Source of the DNA: Candidatus Aenigmatarchaeota archaeon
GTDB lineage: Archaea; Aenigmatarchaeota; Aenigmatarchaeia; JACPZZ01
Direction: 5' to 3'
NCBI GenBank assembly: GCA_016202795.1
Contig: JACQNY010000017.1
Location: 1-7,102, forward strand
Length of the DNA stretch: 7,102 bases
The position numbers and the translations under genes are program-made. The notes below the pieces were generated by a model. It searched no databases and was not told where the DNA came from. It worked only from the letters and a program-made list of their open reading frames with translations. Positions 1-6,985 of this stretch are shown piece after piece (the stretch's first letter is position 1; each line of letters starts with the position of its first letter).

Positions 1-3000
1 GGCTGTTGACAGATAATGTAAATGCTCTGGAGTTCTATTTCAACGAAAGCGCCGGGGAGCAGTCTGTAACGTCAAGTCCCTACACAACCAAAGTTAATTT
101 GGGCTTCGCGCCTCCGGCAAAAGCGAACTACACCGTAATCGCTGCGGCTGAGGTAAACCATTCCAGCGCCGCCGGGGGACAGTATGTCGGAGCGTCCCTG
201 ATGATTGACGGAATAGTGAACCACGAAATTTTATACAGGCCCAAGGACATAACCGACTGGTTTCCTTTTTCCGCAGTGAAGAGGATCGAACTGAACACCA
301 GCCAGCACAACATCAGCATATCATGGAATGCCACGTCAACCGGATTCATAAGGAACGCCAGGATAGTTGTCATTCAGGTTGACGCCGAATATAACGAAAG
401 CGAAGGCGAGACAACAACAAGCAGCACAACCCCGGTCGAGAAATTGAGATTGAACTTCACTCCCTTGTCAGCAGGAAGTTATCTTATCATAGCCTCTGCG
501 AATATACAGAATTCCGCAAACGCCAGAGCCGCAATCGCAAACCTGTACATCGACGGCACCGAGTACATGGAATGCGAATTTGAACAAAGGGACGCCAGAA
601 ACCGCTACGGCTGCGCGACAATAAAAAATATAACTCTCAACGCGAGCCAGACCATACTAAATCTTACGTTCAATGTAAACAACGCCGCGGATACGGCAAC
701 TATAAAAAACGCCCATCTGTTGGCGATCAGGCTGGACGCATTCAACAGATCATATTATAATGAAAGCGAATCCGAAACTGATCCTGCCGCAGCGAACAAC
801 TGGTACAACAAAACGGTTAACAGCTATTCAAGCACGCCCGGCCGTCATTTAATCTTAGGCTCAATAGAACAACAGGCCGGCACAACATCCTCAAATAGGA
901 TAACGTTCTACAACGGAACTACAAAAACTTACAACCTTTCAATTGAAGCAACCGAGACAAGCGACTGGGTCGCGCCTTTGTTCTTAACTGTTGCGAATTT
1001 GACAGCAGCTTTCCAGGCGGACAGAATAGAACACAGCGCGACCGGCGGTACGTTAAGCAATCTTGGCATCAAGAGAGGAAGATTGATATCAATTTTATTG
1101 GAAAACTCCACTCCGATAATGAATTCGATTTCCGCTTCCTCAAGCCCGATAAAAGGCGGTGATGTTTTGACAATAACCGGCAATGGCATAGACGATCCAA
1201 ACGGACAGACGCTTAATTTGTACTGTTCCGAATCGTCGGCTGCGCCCAACTCGACAAACACAATATGCACAGGCGGAACTACTGTTGATACGAGCCGGCC
1301 GTACGGACTGACGTGCACATACGCCACAACAACAGACGATGCGACGCACACGCCTTATTGCAGGGCGTTCGACGGAGATTTTTATTCCTATGTAACGAAC
1401 ACGACTTTTATCACAGACTCGACGCCCCCAGCCACCTCTGTAATTAACGTGGCAGGCGACACGGACGTCACATACTATGACAGCATTAACGACGGCTGGA
1501 CCAACATCACAGCCAGCGGCGAAGCGAATATGGTATGCAGGTGGGGCACGTCTGATATAGTGTACGCTTCAATGACAAATGATTGCACCATTTCCGGTAG
1601 TCAGGCGGCGTGTGCGACAGTTACGACAACACAGGGCTTGGATGCGTATAATTTTTATGTAAGCTGCCGGGATTCCCTGGGCAATTCGCAGAATACGACC
1701 CAGAACCTTGACATAATATCTTTAGTTACGGATTGGACCGCACCGACAACTTCTGACAACTCGTCCACAGCAATACAAGTCCCCCCGTATATCGTAGCAA
1801 TAACAGAAAATGACAACCTTGCGTACGGCGCCGCAAATATTCAGACATTGTTCTGCAAAGACGCTACCGGGTCTTGCACGCCATCCAGCGGGATAGATTC
1901 CGGCGGCACAGTCACATTCGCCTCTTCCGAAAGGGGGGTTAATTTTTTAAGGTACAACTCTTCAGACCCTGCCGGCAACATACAGGCGGTTCAAAACAAA
2001 ACAATAAACATCAACTTGCTGCCTGTGTTAACATCTGCAGTAGACAATGTTGCAACAACTAAAGGCGGCTCCGAAACAACGATAACAACCTTTTCTTCTG
2101 ACCCTGACTCCGGCCAGTCGTTGAAATTATTCGTTTGCAACTCGACTTCCGTATCAGCCTCGGGATGCGCAGCCACAACATATTGTTCCAACACAACAGA
2201 CGCATCGAACGCAACCTGCTCCTTCAATTCAGAAACCGACGACGCGACACACACGTGGTACGCTTTCCTGTATGATAGCTTGAACGAGTCTGCGTCAGTT
2301 AATTTATCAGGTACTTACATTACGGATTCTACTGAGCCAACTATCACAATTATCAATCCTGCAAACCAGACATACTCGGAAAATTCTGTATCTGCGCAGT
2401 TAAGCATGAGCGAGGCGGTAAGTTGGGCCGGCTATTCCCTGGACAATGCCGCAAACGTGAGCATGGTTAATTCAACCCTAACCTTCTGGAGCGCCGCGAT
2501 ATCAAGTTTATCCAACACAGGCCACACACTCAGGTTTTATGCAAACGATTCTTATGGAAATATGGGAACAGCCACCAGGATATTCTCCGTGGATACGACA
2601 TTAACAGACACCTCCCCTCCAATAATAACCGTGTGGTCGCCTGTAAACGGAACTTATTATTCTTCTGCCAGTGTTTTGGCAAACATTACCTTAGGCGAAT
2701 CAGGAAGTTTTGCAGCATATTCTTTAAACGGGACCGCAAACGTAAGCATGAGCAACCTTTCTTTGACAGCATGGAATGCAACCATAAGCCCGCCGGATGG
2801 TTCGCACAACATCAGGTTCTATGCCAACGATACTTCGGCTAACAAGAACTCCGGCAATTCTTCGCTGGTCTATTTCTTTTTCGACACGACAAGACCGCAG
2901 AATATTTTGAAAAACAACACGCCCCTGTCGCCGAATGAAACCGTGGATATAACCTGTTACTCGCAGTGGACCGACAATACCGGATTAGATTATGGCTACA

Positions 3001-5936
3001 TGGAGCATAACGAAACCGGCACAGTTGTAAATTCCAGCTTGATTTCCTTGGCCAGCAACTGGCTAAATTACACAATCGCTTCAATTAACACGACGCCGGG
3101 AATCGTCCAGTGCAAAGCTTATGTGTTTGACAAAGCGGGCTTGGTAAATACAACAACCTGGACAATAAACATACTGGATGTTACCGCACCCACGATCGAA
3201 AATATTAGTTATCTGCCAAACACGACAAACAGTTTGGACCCTGGCGTAATGGTAAACGTTACAGCGTTTGTTTCTGACAACGTCTCAATAAGCTCTGTAA
3301 TTATCCAGTACAGGCTGAACACATCAAATGTGTGGACCGAGGCCTTAATGTCGCCTGTCACGACAGTAATGTATTCCGGCAACTTCACGCCGACCGCGGG
3401 AAACTGGAGTTTCCGAATATACGTAAACGATACGTCAAACAATGCAAACGCCAGCCCGGTAACAAATATTACCGTCGCATTGGATTACACTTGGCTCAAT
3501 ATCACCAACATCCCAAGTACAAAGGCTATAGTCCAGACAGAGCAAAGGGAAATCAACCTGGGAAACATAACGATAAACAACACTGCGGATTTTGATTTGA
3601 ATTTCACAATAACCTCGGATAGCAGCTGGATCCTGTTCAATAGGACAAACACGTCCCTGCATTTGATAGTCAATTCGACTTACAATAAAACAACGTTCAA
3701 TGTCACAGCAAACACAACCGGGTTTGCGGTCGGGACGTACGCGTACAGCATAACAATCAACGCATACACCATAAACCCGACATTAATTTCCTCCCAGAAT
3801 ATCAACGGAACTGTAGTAATACAAAATGTCGCAGGACCACTTTTCGCAGTTACAATAACCAGTTACGATTCCACAGTCGCCTTGGGAGACGCGGATATTA
3901 TTTTAACAGCGACTTTATCAAACCTAGGCACAACAGAAGCGACGAACACATGGCTTAACTGGACCGTGCCTTCGGGTTGGGTTAACACGTCCGGTTCAAT
4001 AAATAATTTCATAGGATTCCTGGGCGTAGGCTCTAAAGTTACAAGCAACATGACAATATCAATCAGCTCCACAGCCTCATCGGGCACGCAAACCATAATA
4101 GCGTCTGCCGGTTCAGGCGAAAACGCAAGCGGCAGCGATTCCAAATCCGTCAGCGTTAGTTCCGCATCCGCGCCCTCGGCCTCGTCCGGCAGCTCATCTG
4201 GAAGCGGGCTTGCCGGACCGGCATCGCCAACGATTACCCCGGAACAAAAAGCGTTGTTATTGCAGACGACCGAAACGCTTGAATTGGTCAGGGGTTTGAA
4301 CGACACGTTCGTAATAAAAGTAGCCAATCCGTTCAAAAACTCTGTAATAAAAAACGTAACCCTTGATGTGAAAGGATTCCTGGCCCAGTACATTTCAACC
4401 AGCCCGGATAAGATAGCAGAGATTCCGTACAATGAAACCTGGTTGTTTAAGATAACAATCGTAGCGCCGGCTTATCTGACAAAAGGCAAACATCCTTTAA
4501 ATTTCACAATAACAGGACGGTTAATCGAAGGGGCCGCGGAAAGGAGTATAATCGAACAGAGGTTTGTAACATTATCCGTGCATGAAGTTAGCAGGGTAGA
4601 CGCGAACTCAACTCTGGAACAGGCGAAAAATAATTATCAGGAAATGCTAACAGCAGGCTTCCCGATCAAGTCGGTTAAAAAACTTCTGGAACAGGCGAAA
4701 AAAACATTCGAAGAAAGGGATTACGAAAAGGTCAACGAGATAACAGGCATGATAACGCTTGTGAGAAATACGGCCTTCAAAACAAGAAACTCCATAGAAT
4801 CGCTCTCAGACAATATAAAAAAGGCTGAAAAAGAGGGCCTGAGGGTCGACAATGCAAAGAACCTGCTTAACCTGGCATTGGCCGCATTCGAAAGGGAAGA
4901 TTATGCGTCAGCCGAATTGAGAGTCAGGGACGCGCAGTTAGTTTACGCAATCGAAACGATAGGCAAGATAAATTATATAAAACTTCTGCTGGACCATTGG
5001 CTGGCTGTGATTATTTTAATCGGCACAGCATACGTAACCGGAATTGTTGTTTATAGAAGGGTCATCGTCGTATTCATCGCTAAAAAACTAAAAGATCTAA
5101 TTGTGGAAGAATCGAACATCATGGAACTGATGAAAGAGGCCCAAAGGATGGCATACGAAGAAAAAACAATGTCCGCAACAGATTACCATAAAGCGGTTTA
5201 CGGGTATGAAAACAGGTTATCAGAAATCAAAAAAGAGCGGGTTAAATTAAGGGCAAGAAGGGTCGGAATAATCAAAGTTTCCAAAGAAATGGATAACCTG
5301 AAAAACGAGGGTGAGGATGTTCTTAATCTGATGAAAAACCTTCAGAGGGAATATTTCGAAAAACGTTCGATGAACAAATCAACTTACGCCAAAAGAATGC
5401 AGGCGTATAAACTAAGAAATGCCGAAATAGAAGAAGCGCTGGCAGTGCTGGAAACTAAGCTGGGAAAAAATGCCGCAAAAGCGGGCATGCAGAAAAACGA
5501 AAAAAAGGAAATGCCAAAAATAGATCTCGGAACATATTTCGGTGAATTCGCCAATAAAATTGAAAAAGTTTTTGAGAAGAAGCCACGCTTTGACAAACAA
5601 TATGAAGGCATGGAAAAATTGGCCGAAGGAATAAAATTAGAAATAAACAAAGATCCTGGAGAAACAATACTTGAAATAAAAACACAGCCCGGCGCTCTGC
5701 ACGGGCTCGGCAAAAAATTTGCTAGAAAGCCCGGTACGTGGTTACGAAAAAAAATAACCGGCCTGGAACAGATTATCATGGAAGAAATGCGCACCATGAA
5801 GGTTGAATCAATCAAACAGAGATTATATAACAGAAAACACTACTACGAATACTATACACACAAAACGGATATGTCGGACAAAATAATTTCTAGGATTAAA
5901 AGGTTGATCGCCCGGTTGCGGTTAAAGGTGAGTTGA
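1..5936 (+). CDS. Giant multi-domain Ig-like cell-surface protein with one TM helix and a helical cytoplasmic tail (5' partial)
   Basis: Predicted membrane-anchored surface glycoprotein; no precise family name is recognised. Residues are numbered from the TTG codon at 6-8, which is only an open-frame codon. The frame is open back to base 1, there is no signal peptide, and the first residues match the end of an A-type repeat, so the true start is upstream. Modules in order: A repeats (about 1-367); B1 (368-475); cysteine-containing Ig-like domains (476-575 and 577-670); B2 (672-778); C1 and C2 (775-962); Ig/FN3-like domains (963-1058 and 1059-1158); a beta domain (1161-1275); a NEW3/CARDB-like domain (1278-1385); a Ser/Gly linker (1383-1403); a beta domain (1411-1527); helical stalk (1535-1655); TM helix (about 1665-1683, followed by Arg-Arg); basic helical cytoplasmic tail (1690-1976). 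About 79 NxS/T sequons lie before the TM and one after. All 18 cysteines are extracellular. It is the first visible gene of a coupled pair. An S-layer-like or adhesin role is inference; no catalytic motif was seen. Confidence 0.9.
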   Translation, partial: LLTDNVNALEFYFNESAGEQSVTSSPYTTKVNLGFAPPAKANYTVIAAAEVNHSSAAGGQYVGASLMIDGIVNHEILYRPKDITDWFPFSAVKRIELNTSQHNISISWNATSTGFIRNARIVVIQVDAEYNESEGETTTSSTTPVEKLRLNFTPLSAGSYLIIASANIQNSANARAAIANLYIDGTEYMECEFEQRDARNRYGCATIKNITLNASQTILNLTFNVNNAADTATIKNAHLLAIRLDAFNRSYYNESESETDPAAANNWYNKTVNSYSSTPGRHLILGSIEQQAGTTSSNRITFYNGTTKTYNLSIEATETSDWVAPLFLTVANLTAAFQADRIEHSATGGTLSNLGIKRGRLISILLENSTPIMNSISASSSPIKGGDVLTITGNGIDDPNGQTLNLYCSESSAAPNSTNTICTGGTTVDTSRPYGLTCTYATTTDDATHTPYCRAFDGDFYSYVTNTTFITDSTPPATSVINVAGDTDVTYYDSINDGWTNITASGEANMVCRWGTSDIVYASMTNDCTISGSQAACATVTTTQGLDAYNFYVSCRDSLGNSQNTTQNLDIISLVTDWTAPTTSDNSSTAIQVPPYIVAITENDNLAYGAANIQTLFCKDATGSCTPSSGIDSGGTVTFASSERGVNFLRYNSSDPAGNIQAVQNKTININLLPVLTSAVDNVATTKGGSETTITTFSSDPDSGQSLKLFVCNSTSVSASGCAATTYCSNTTDASNATCSFNSETDDATHTWYAFLYDSLNESASVNLSGTYITDSTEPTITIINPANQTYSENSVSAQLSMSEAVSWAGYSLDNAANVSMVNSTLTFWSAAISSLSNTGHTLRFYANDSYGNMGTATRIFSVDTTLTDTSPPIITVWSPVNGTYYSSASVLANITLGESGSFAAYSLNGTANVSMSNLSLTAWNATISPPDGSHNIRFYANDTSANKNSGNSSLVYFFFDTTRPQNILKNNTPLSPNETVDITCYSQWTDNTGLDYGYMEHNETGTVVNSSLISLASNWLNYTIASINTTPGIVQCKAYVFDKAGLVNTTTWTINILDVTAPTIENISYLPNTTNSLDPGVMVNVTAFVSDNVSISSVIIQYRLNTSNVWTEALMSPVTTVMYSGNFTPTAGNWSFRIYVNDTSNNANASPVTNITVALDYTWLNITNIPSTKAIVQTEQREINLGNITINNTADFDLNFTITSDSSWILFNRTNTSLHLIVNSTYNKTTFNVTANTTGFAVGTYAYSITINAYTINPTLISSQNINGTVVIQNVAGPLFAVTITSYDSTVALGDADIILTATLSNLGTTEATNTWLNWTVPSGWVNTSGSINNFIGFLGVGSKVTSNMTISISSTASSGTQTIIASAGSGENASGSDSKSVSVSSASAPSASSGSSSGSGLAGPASPTITPEQKALLLQTTETLELVRGLNDTFVIKVANPFKNSVIKNVTLDVKGFLAQYISTSPDKIAEIPYNETWLFKITIVAPAYLTKGKHPLNFTITGRLIEGAAERSIIEQRFVTLSVHEVSRVDANSTLEQAKNNYQEMLTAGFPIKSVKKLLEQAKKTFEERDYEKVNEITGMITLVRNTAFKTRNSIESLSDNIKKAEKEGLRVDNAKNLLNLALAAFEREDYASAELRVRDAQLVYAIETIGKINYIKLLLDHWLAVIILIGTAYVTGIVVYRRVIVVFIAKKLKDLIVEESNIMELMKEAQRMAYEEKTMSATDYHKAVYGYENRLSEIKKERVKLRARRVGIIKVSKEMDNLKNEGEDVLNLMKNLQREYFEKRSMNKSTYAKRMQAYKLRNAEIEEALAVLETKLGKNAAKAGMQKNEKKEMPKIDLGTYFGEFANKIEKVFEKKPRFDKQYEGMEKLAEGIKLEINKDPGETILEIKTQPGALHGLGKKFARKPGTWLRKKITGLEQIIMEEMRTMKVESIKQRLYNRKHYYEYYTHKTDMSDKIISRIKRLIARLRLKVS
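33..1109 (+). repeat. Three tandem A-type beta-rich repeats of about 118-122 residues
   Basis: Each unit begins with a NESxxE motif (residues 13-18, 130-135, 252-257). A variable Ser/Thr-rich stretch and a hydrophobic beta strand follow (YTVIAAAEVN, YLIIASANIQ, HLILGSIEQQ). Each unit ends in a strand such as RIVVIQVDA, HLLAIRLDA or RLISILLEN. Unit spacing is 117 and 122 residues. The repeats are divergent at DNA level, so this is an old protein duplication rather than a recent tandem copy. The residues before the first NESxxE resemble the closing strand of a further unit upstream of the window. Unit 2 carries a likely disulfide pair (C190, C203). Confidence 0.75.
1107..1430 (+). repeat. B1 domain: four-cysteine Ig-like module, first copy
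   Basis: Residues about 368-475. This copy shares with B2 a GG..T start, a DP.GQ.L.L..C core, a TDDATHT motif and a TDST linker at the end. Four cysteines (407, 421, 437, 452) fit two intradomain disulfides. An Ig-like fold is inferred from alternating hydrophobic strands; no database family was confirmed. Confidence 0.7.
2019..2339 (+). repeat. B2 domain: four-cysteine Ig-like module, second copy
   Basis: Residues about 672-778. It is a paralogue of B1 with the same order of motifs: GG.E.T, DPDSGQSLKLFVC, TDDATHT, then YITDST. It also has four cysteines (711, 721, 727, 738), but their spacing differs from B1. Two other cysteine-bearing domains separate the copies, so they are dispersed rather than tandem. 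Confidence 0.7.
2328..2891 (+). repeat. C1/C2: two tandem Ig-like domains of the ITIxxPxNxTY type
   Basis: Residues about 775-962. Each copy starts PTITIINPANQTY or PIITVWSPVNGTY. The core is a YSLDNAANVSM or YSLNGTANVSM motif, followed by H.LRFYANDS or HNIRFYANDT, and the copy closes with a VDTT/FDTT linker. This pattern is widespread in large archaeal surface proteins, where such domains act as structural spacers. There are no cysteines in either copy. Confidence 0.8.
4152..4214 (+). other. Ser/Gly/Ala-rich hinge separating the Ig-like head from the membrane-proximal part
   Basis: Residues about 1383-1403 are almost entirely Ser, Gly, Ala and Pro. This marks a flexible linker between the NEW3/CARDB-like domain and the last beta domain. 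The beta domain plus stalk downstream of the hinge forms a separate membrane-proximal unit. Confidence 0.7.
4608..5465 (+). repeat. Membrane-proximal helical module: stalk repeats, TM helix and two cytoplasmic hairpins
   Basis: Two extracellular helical repeats (residues about 1535-1582 and 1596-1650) share the pattern LEQAK...G(F/L)....LL..A...FE..DY. The TM helix follows at about 1665-1683. Two cytoplasmic helical hairpins come next, at 1702-1750 and 1769-1820. They share LMK..Q......K......Y.....Y..R..EI, so the tail arose by internal duplication. The same order of parts appears in the downstream gene, with one cytoplasmic hairpin instead of two. Confidence 0.75.
5926..5931 (+). promoter_or_regulatory. 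Ribosome binding site AGGTGA of the downstream gene
   Basis: AGGTGA matches the archaeal anti-Shine-Dalgarno complement and lies inside the last codons of the giant gene. It is 7 nt from the GTG at 5939 but only 1 nt from the TTG at 5933. It therefore selects GTG as the start and suggests translational coupling between the two genes. Confidence 0.75.
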
Positions 5937-5938
5937 TT

Positions 5939-6817
5939 GTGAAATTAACCTTTCCAATGTTCATGGCCGCAATTTTGCTGATAAGCAGCACGGCAAGCGG
6001 CCAAATAGCTGAAAACAAAACCGATTACATGCTGTCGCAGGCCGAAAAGGACATAAGTGAAATGTCCGACTCGGGATTCGGCGTTGTTTTCGTAACCGAT
6101 GCATTGCTGGATGCCAGGAAAGCCTTCAACGCCACACTTTATTCCATAGTAGCTGAAAAAACCAGTCTGATATCGGAAAGGAAAATCCAAGCCTACAACA
6201 TCAGCGACTCGTTGAGCGCGTTAAATTTCGGCATACAGGAGCTGGAAGGATACGGCCTGAATACGTCCGAAATAAAGGAATTTCTCAACAGGGGTAAAAT
6301 CGCATTCCAGCAAGAAAGATATGAAGAGGCGGAAGGATTGATAAAACAAGGCTATACAAAACTTACGGACACAAGGGCCGAGGCGACATTAATTCAGGTC
6401 AGGATAAAGGCGGTAAGAGAAAACATGGTATCCCTTTTGAAGGACAATCAAACTAACATAACCGTTGGCAGTGTTGTAGCGGCGGTCGTCGCTTATGTTA
6501 CTCTAAGTAGGATCGTGGTGACAAGGACAAAAAACAGGATAAAAGATCTCAAAGCCGAAAAGTCTGTGTTGAAAAACCTGATGAAGAAAGCCCAATATGA
6601 GCATTTCCAGAAAGGAATTCTGACAAAAGAAAGCTACGAAATAAAGATGAACAAGTACAAGGAAAGGGTGCGGGAGATAAAGGAACTGATGCCCGTATTA
6701 AAATACAGGATCAGGAAGCAAGTTTTCCTATGGAAAACTGCTCCAGTTTGCAAGTATGCAAACTTGGAAAAACGTTTTAGTAAAAAGAAACTCCGAAAAA
6801 GCAAAAGCAGGCTTTGA
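5939..6817 (+). CDS. Secreted-N-terminus, single-TM helical membrane protein; headless paralogue of the upstream protein's C-terminal part
   Basis: 292 residues from GTG at 5939, chosen for the well-spaced AGGTGA. The alternative TTG at 5933 would add two residues. Residues 1-21 form a signal peptide (basic start, hydrophobic core, small residues before about 21). Residues 22-172 are an extracellular helical region with two repeats resembling the upstream protein's stalk (for example EGYGLN..EIKEFLN..KIAF.QERYEEAE). The TM helix is at about 175-194. Residues 203-258 form a cytoplasmic hairpin (LMKKAQ...F.KG....SYEIKMNKY) related to both hairpins of the upstream tail. A Lys/Arg-rich tail closes the protein. 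All six NxS/T sequons are on the predicted outside, and its only cysteine (271) is inside. It starts 2 nt after the upstream stop and is probably co-translated, so it is likely a partner of the giant protein. The function is unknown; assembly partner or membrane anchor is inference. Confidence 0.88.
   Translation: MKLTFPMFMAAILLISSTASGQIAENKTDYMLSQAEKDISEMSDSGFGVVFVTDALLDARKAFNATLYSIVAEKTSLISERKIQAYNISDSLSALNFGIQELEGYGLNTSEIKEFLNRGKIAFQQERYEEAEGLIKQGYTKLTDTRAEATLIQVRIKAVRENMVSLLKDNQTNITVGSVVAAVVAYVTLSRIVVTRTKNRIKDLKAEKSVLKNLMKKAQYEHFQKGILTKESYEIKMNKYKERVREIKELMPVLKYRIRKQVFLWKTAPVCKYANLEKRFSKKKLRKSKSRL
6721..6764 (+). repeat. Two adjacent perfect 8-bp hairpins at the 3' end of the small membrane-protein gene
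   Basis: AGTTTTCC-tat-GGAAAACT (6721-6739) is followed 5 nt later by AGTTTGCA-agta-TGCAAACT (6745-6764). Both arms are perfect, both loops are short, and both repeats begin AGTTT and end AAACT. They lie inside the reading frame, directly after the conserved cytoplasmic hairpin module. They could be an mRNA 3' structure or a remnant of a small repeat element. Confidence 0.6.
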
Positions 6818-6850
6818 AACAGCAAGCAATGGCTGTAATGTAAACTTGGA

Positions 6851-6859
6851 TTTATTTTT
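6851..6859 (+). terminator. T-rich transcription terminator-like tract for the plus-strand unit
   Basis: TTTATTTTT lies about 35 nt after the stop of the second gene. Archaeal termination often uses U-rich tracts without a required hairpin. This is the strongest T tract downstream on this strand. Confidence 0.45.
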
Positions 6860-6913
6860 CATGGTCAAGATTGGATAGCTGACGCTAGGATTTAAAAATC
6901 AAATTAGGCAATA

Positions 6914-6957
6914 AAACCCAAAAAATCAAATATCGTCTTAACCTCTTTTCAGAAGTT
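6914..6957 (-). terminator. Hairpin plus T tract terminator-like signal for the zinc-ribbon gene
   Basis: Read on the minus strand, AACTTCT-GAAA-AGAGGTT (6957-6940) forms a 7-bp stem with one G-U pair and a GAAA (GNRA) tetraloop. T-rich sequence follows, including a T6 run at 6925-6920 and a T4 run at 6916-6913. It begins about 20 nt past the zinc-ribbon stop and faces the plus-strand unit, which fits convergent termination. Confidence 0.45.
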
Positions 6958-6973
6958 TAACCAAAGAACCGCC

Positions 6974-6985
6974 GCGCTTAAGCGC
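6974..6985. repeat. Perfect 12-bp palindrome across the zinc-ribbon stop codon
   Basis: GCGCTTAAGCGC is self-complementary and contains the stop (TTAA core). After one mismatch on each side, three more pairs extend the symmetry to 6970-6989. It may be part of an mRNA 3' structure, or chance in a GC-rich gene end. Confidence 0.5.

Larger units (their letters stand above)
6818..6977. other. Convergent intergenic region, 160 bp
   Basis: This AT-rich spacer lies between two gene ends. It holds the T-rich terminator-like signals on both strands and a 13-nt near-copy (ATGTAAACTTGGA, 6838-6850) of a stretch in the upstream gene's tail (6756-6768). I see no RNA gene, promoter or further coding region in it. 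Confidence 0.6.

Noticed and set aside
6..8. TTG as the start codon of the giant gene
   Set aside because: The frame is open to base 1, no signal peptide follows, and the first residues resemble the end of an A repeat, so the gene is cut by the window edge.
929..1351. Minus-strand reading frame of 140 codons
   Set aside because: It is antisense to A3 and B1, which are supported by repeat homology; no protein features of its own.
2633..2842. Plus-strand 69-codon frame inside the giant gene
   Set aside because: Out-of-frame shadow of C2, whose protein repeats with C1 are clear.
33..2891. Tandem DNA repeats or CRISPR-like array
   Set aside because: The periodicity is at protein level with strongly diverged DNA; there are no identical short repeats with regular spacers.
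3863..4432. Long minus-strand reading frame of 189 codons
   Set aside because: It lies wholly opposite the NEW3/CARDB-like and hinge region, has no recognisable domain, and is explained by codon bias of the plus-strand gene.
5384..5815. Minus-strand frames rich in Phe/Ser/Leu
   Set aside because: Their apparent hydrophobicity is the complement of Lys/Glu-rich plus-strand codons in the cytoplasmic tail.
6860..6900. Possible tRNA or small RNA gene in the spacer
   Set aside because: No cloverleaf, conserved T-loop sequence or long stem could be drawn; only a trivial GATTT/AAATC symmetry is present.
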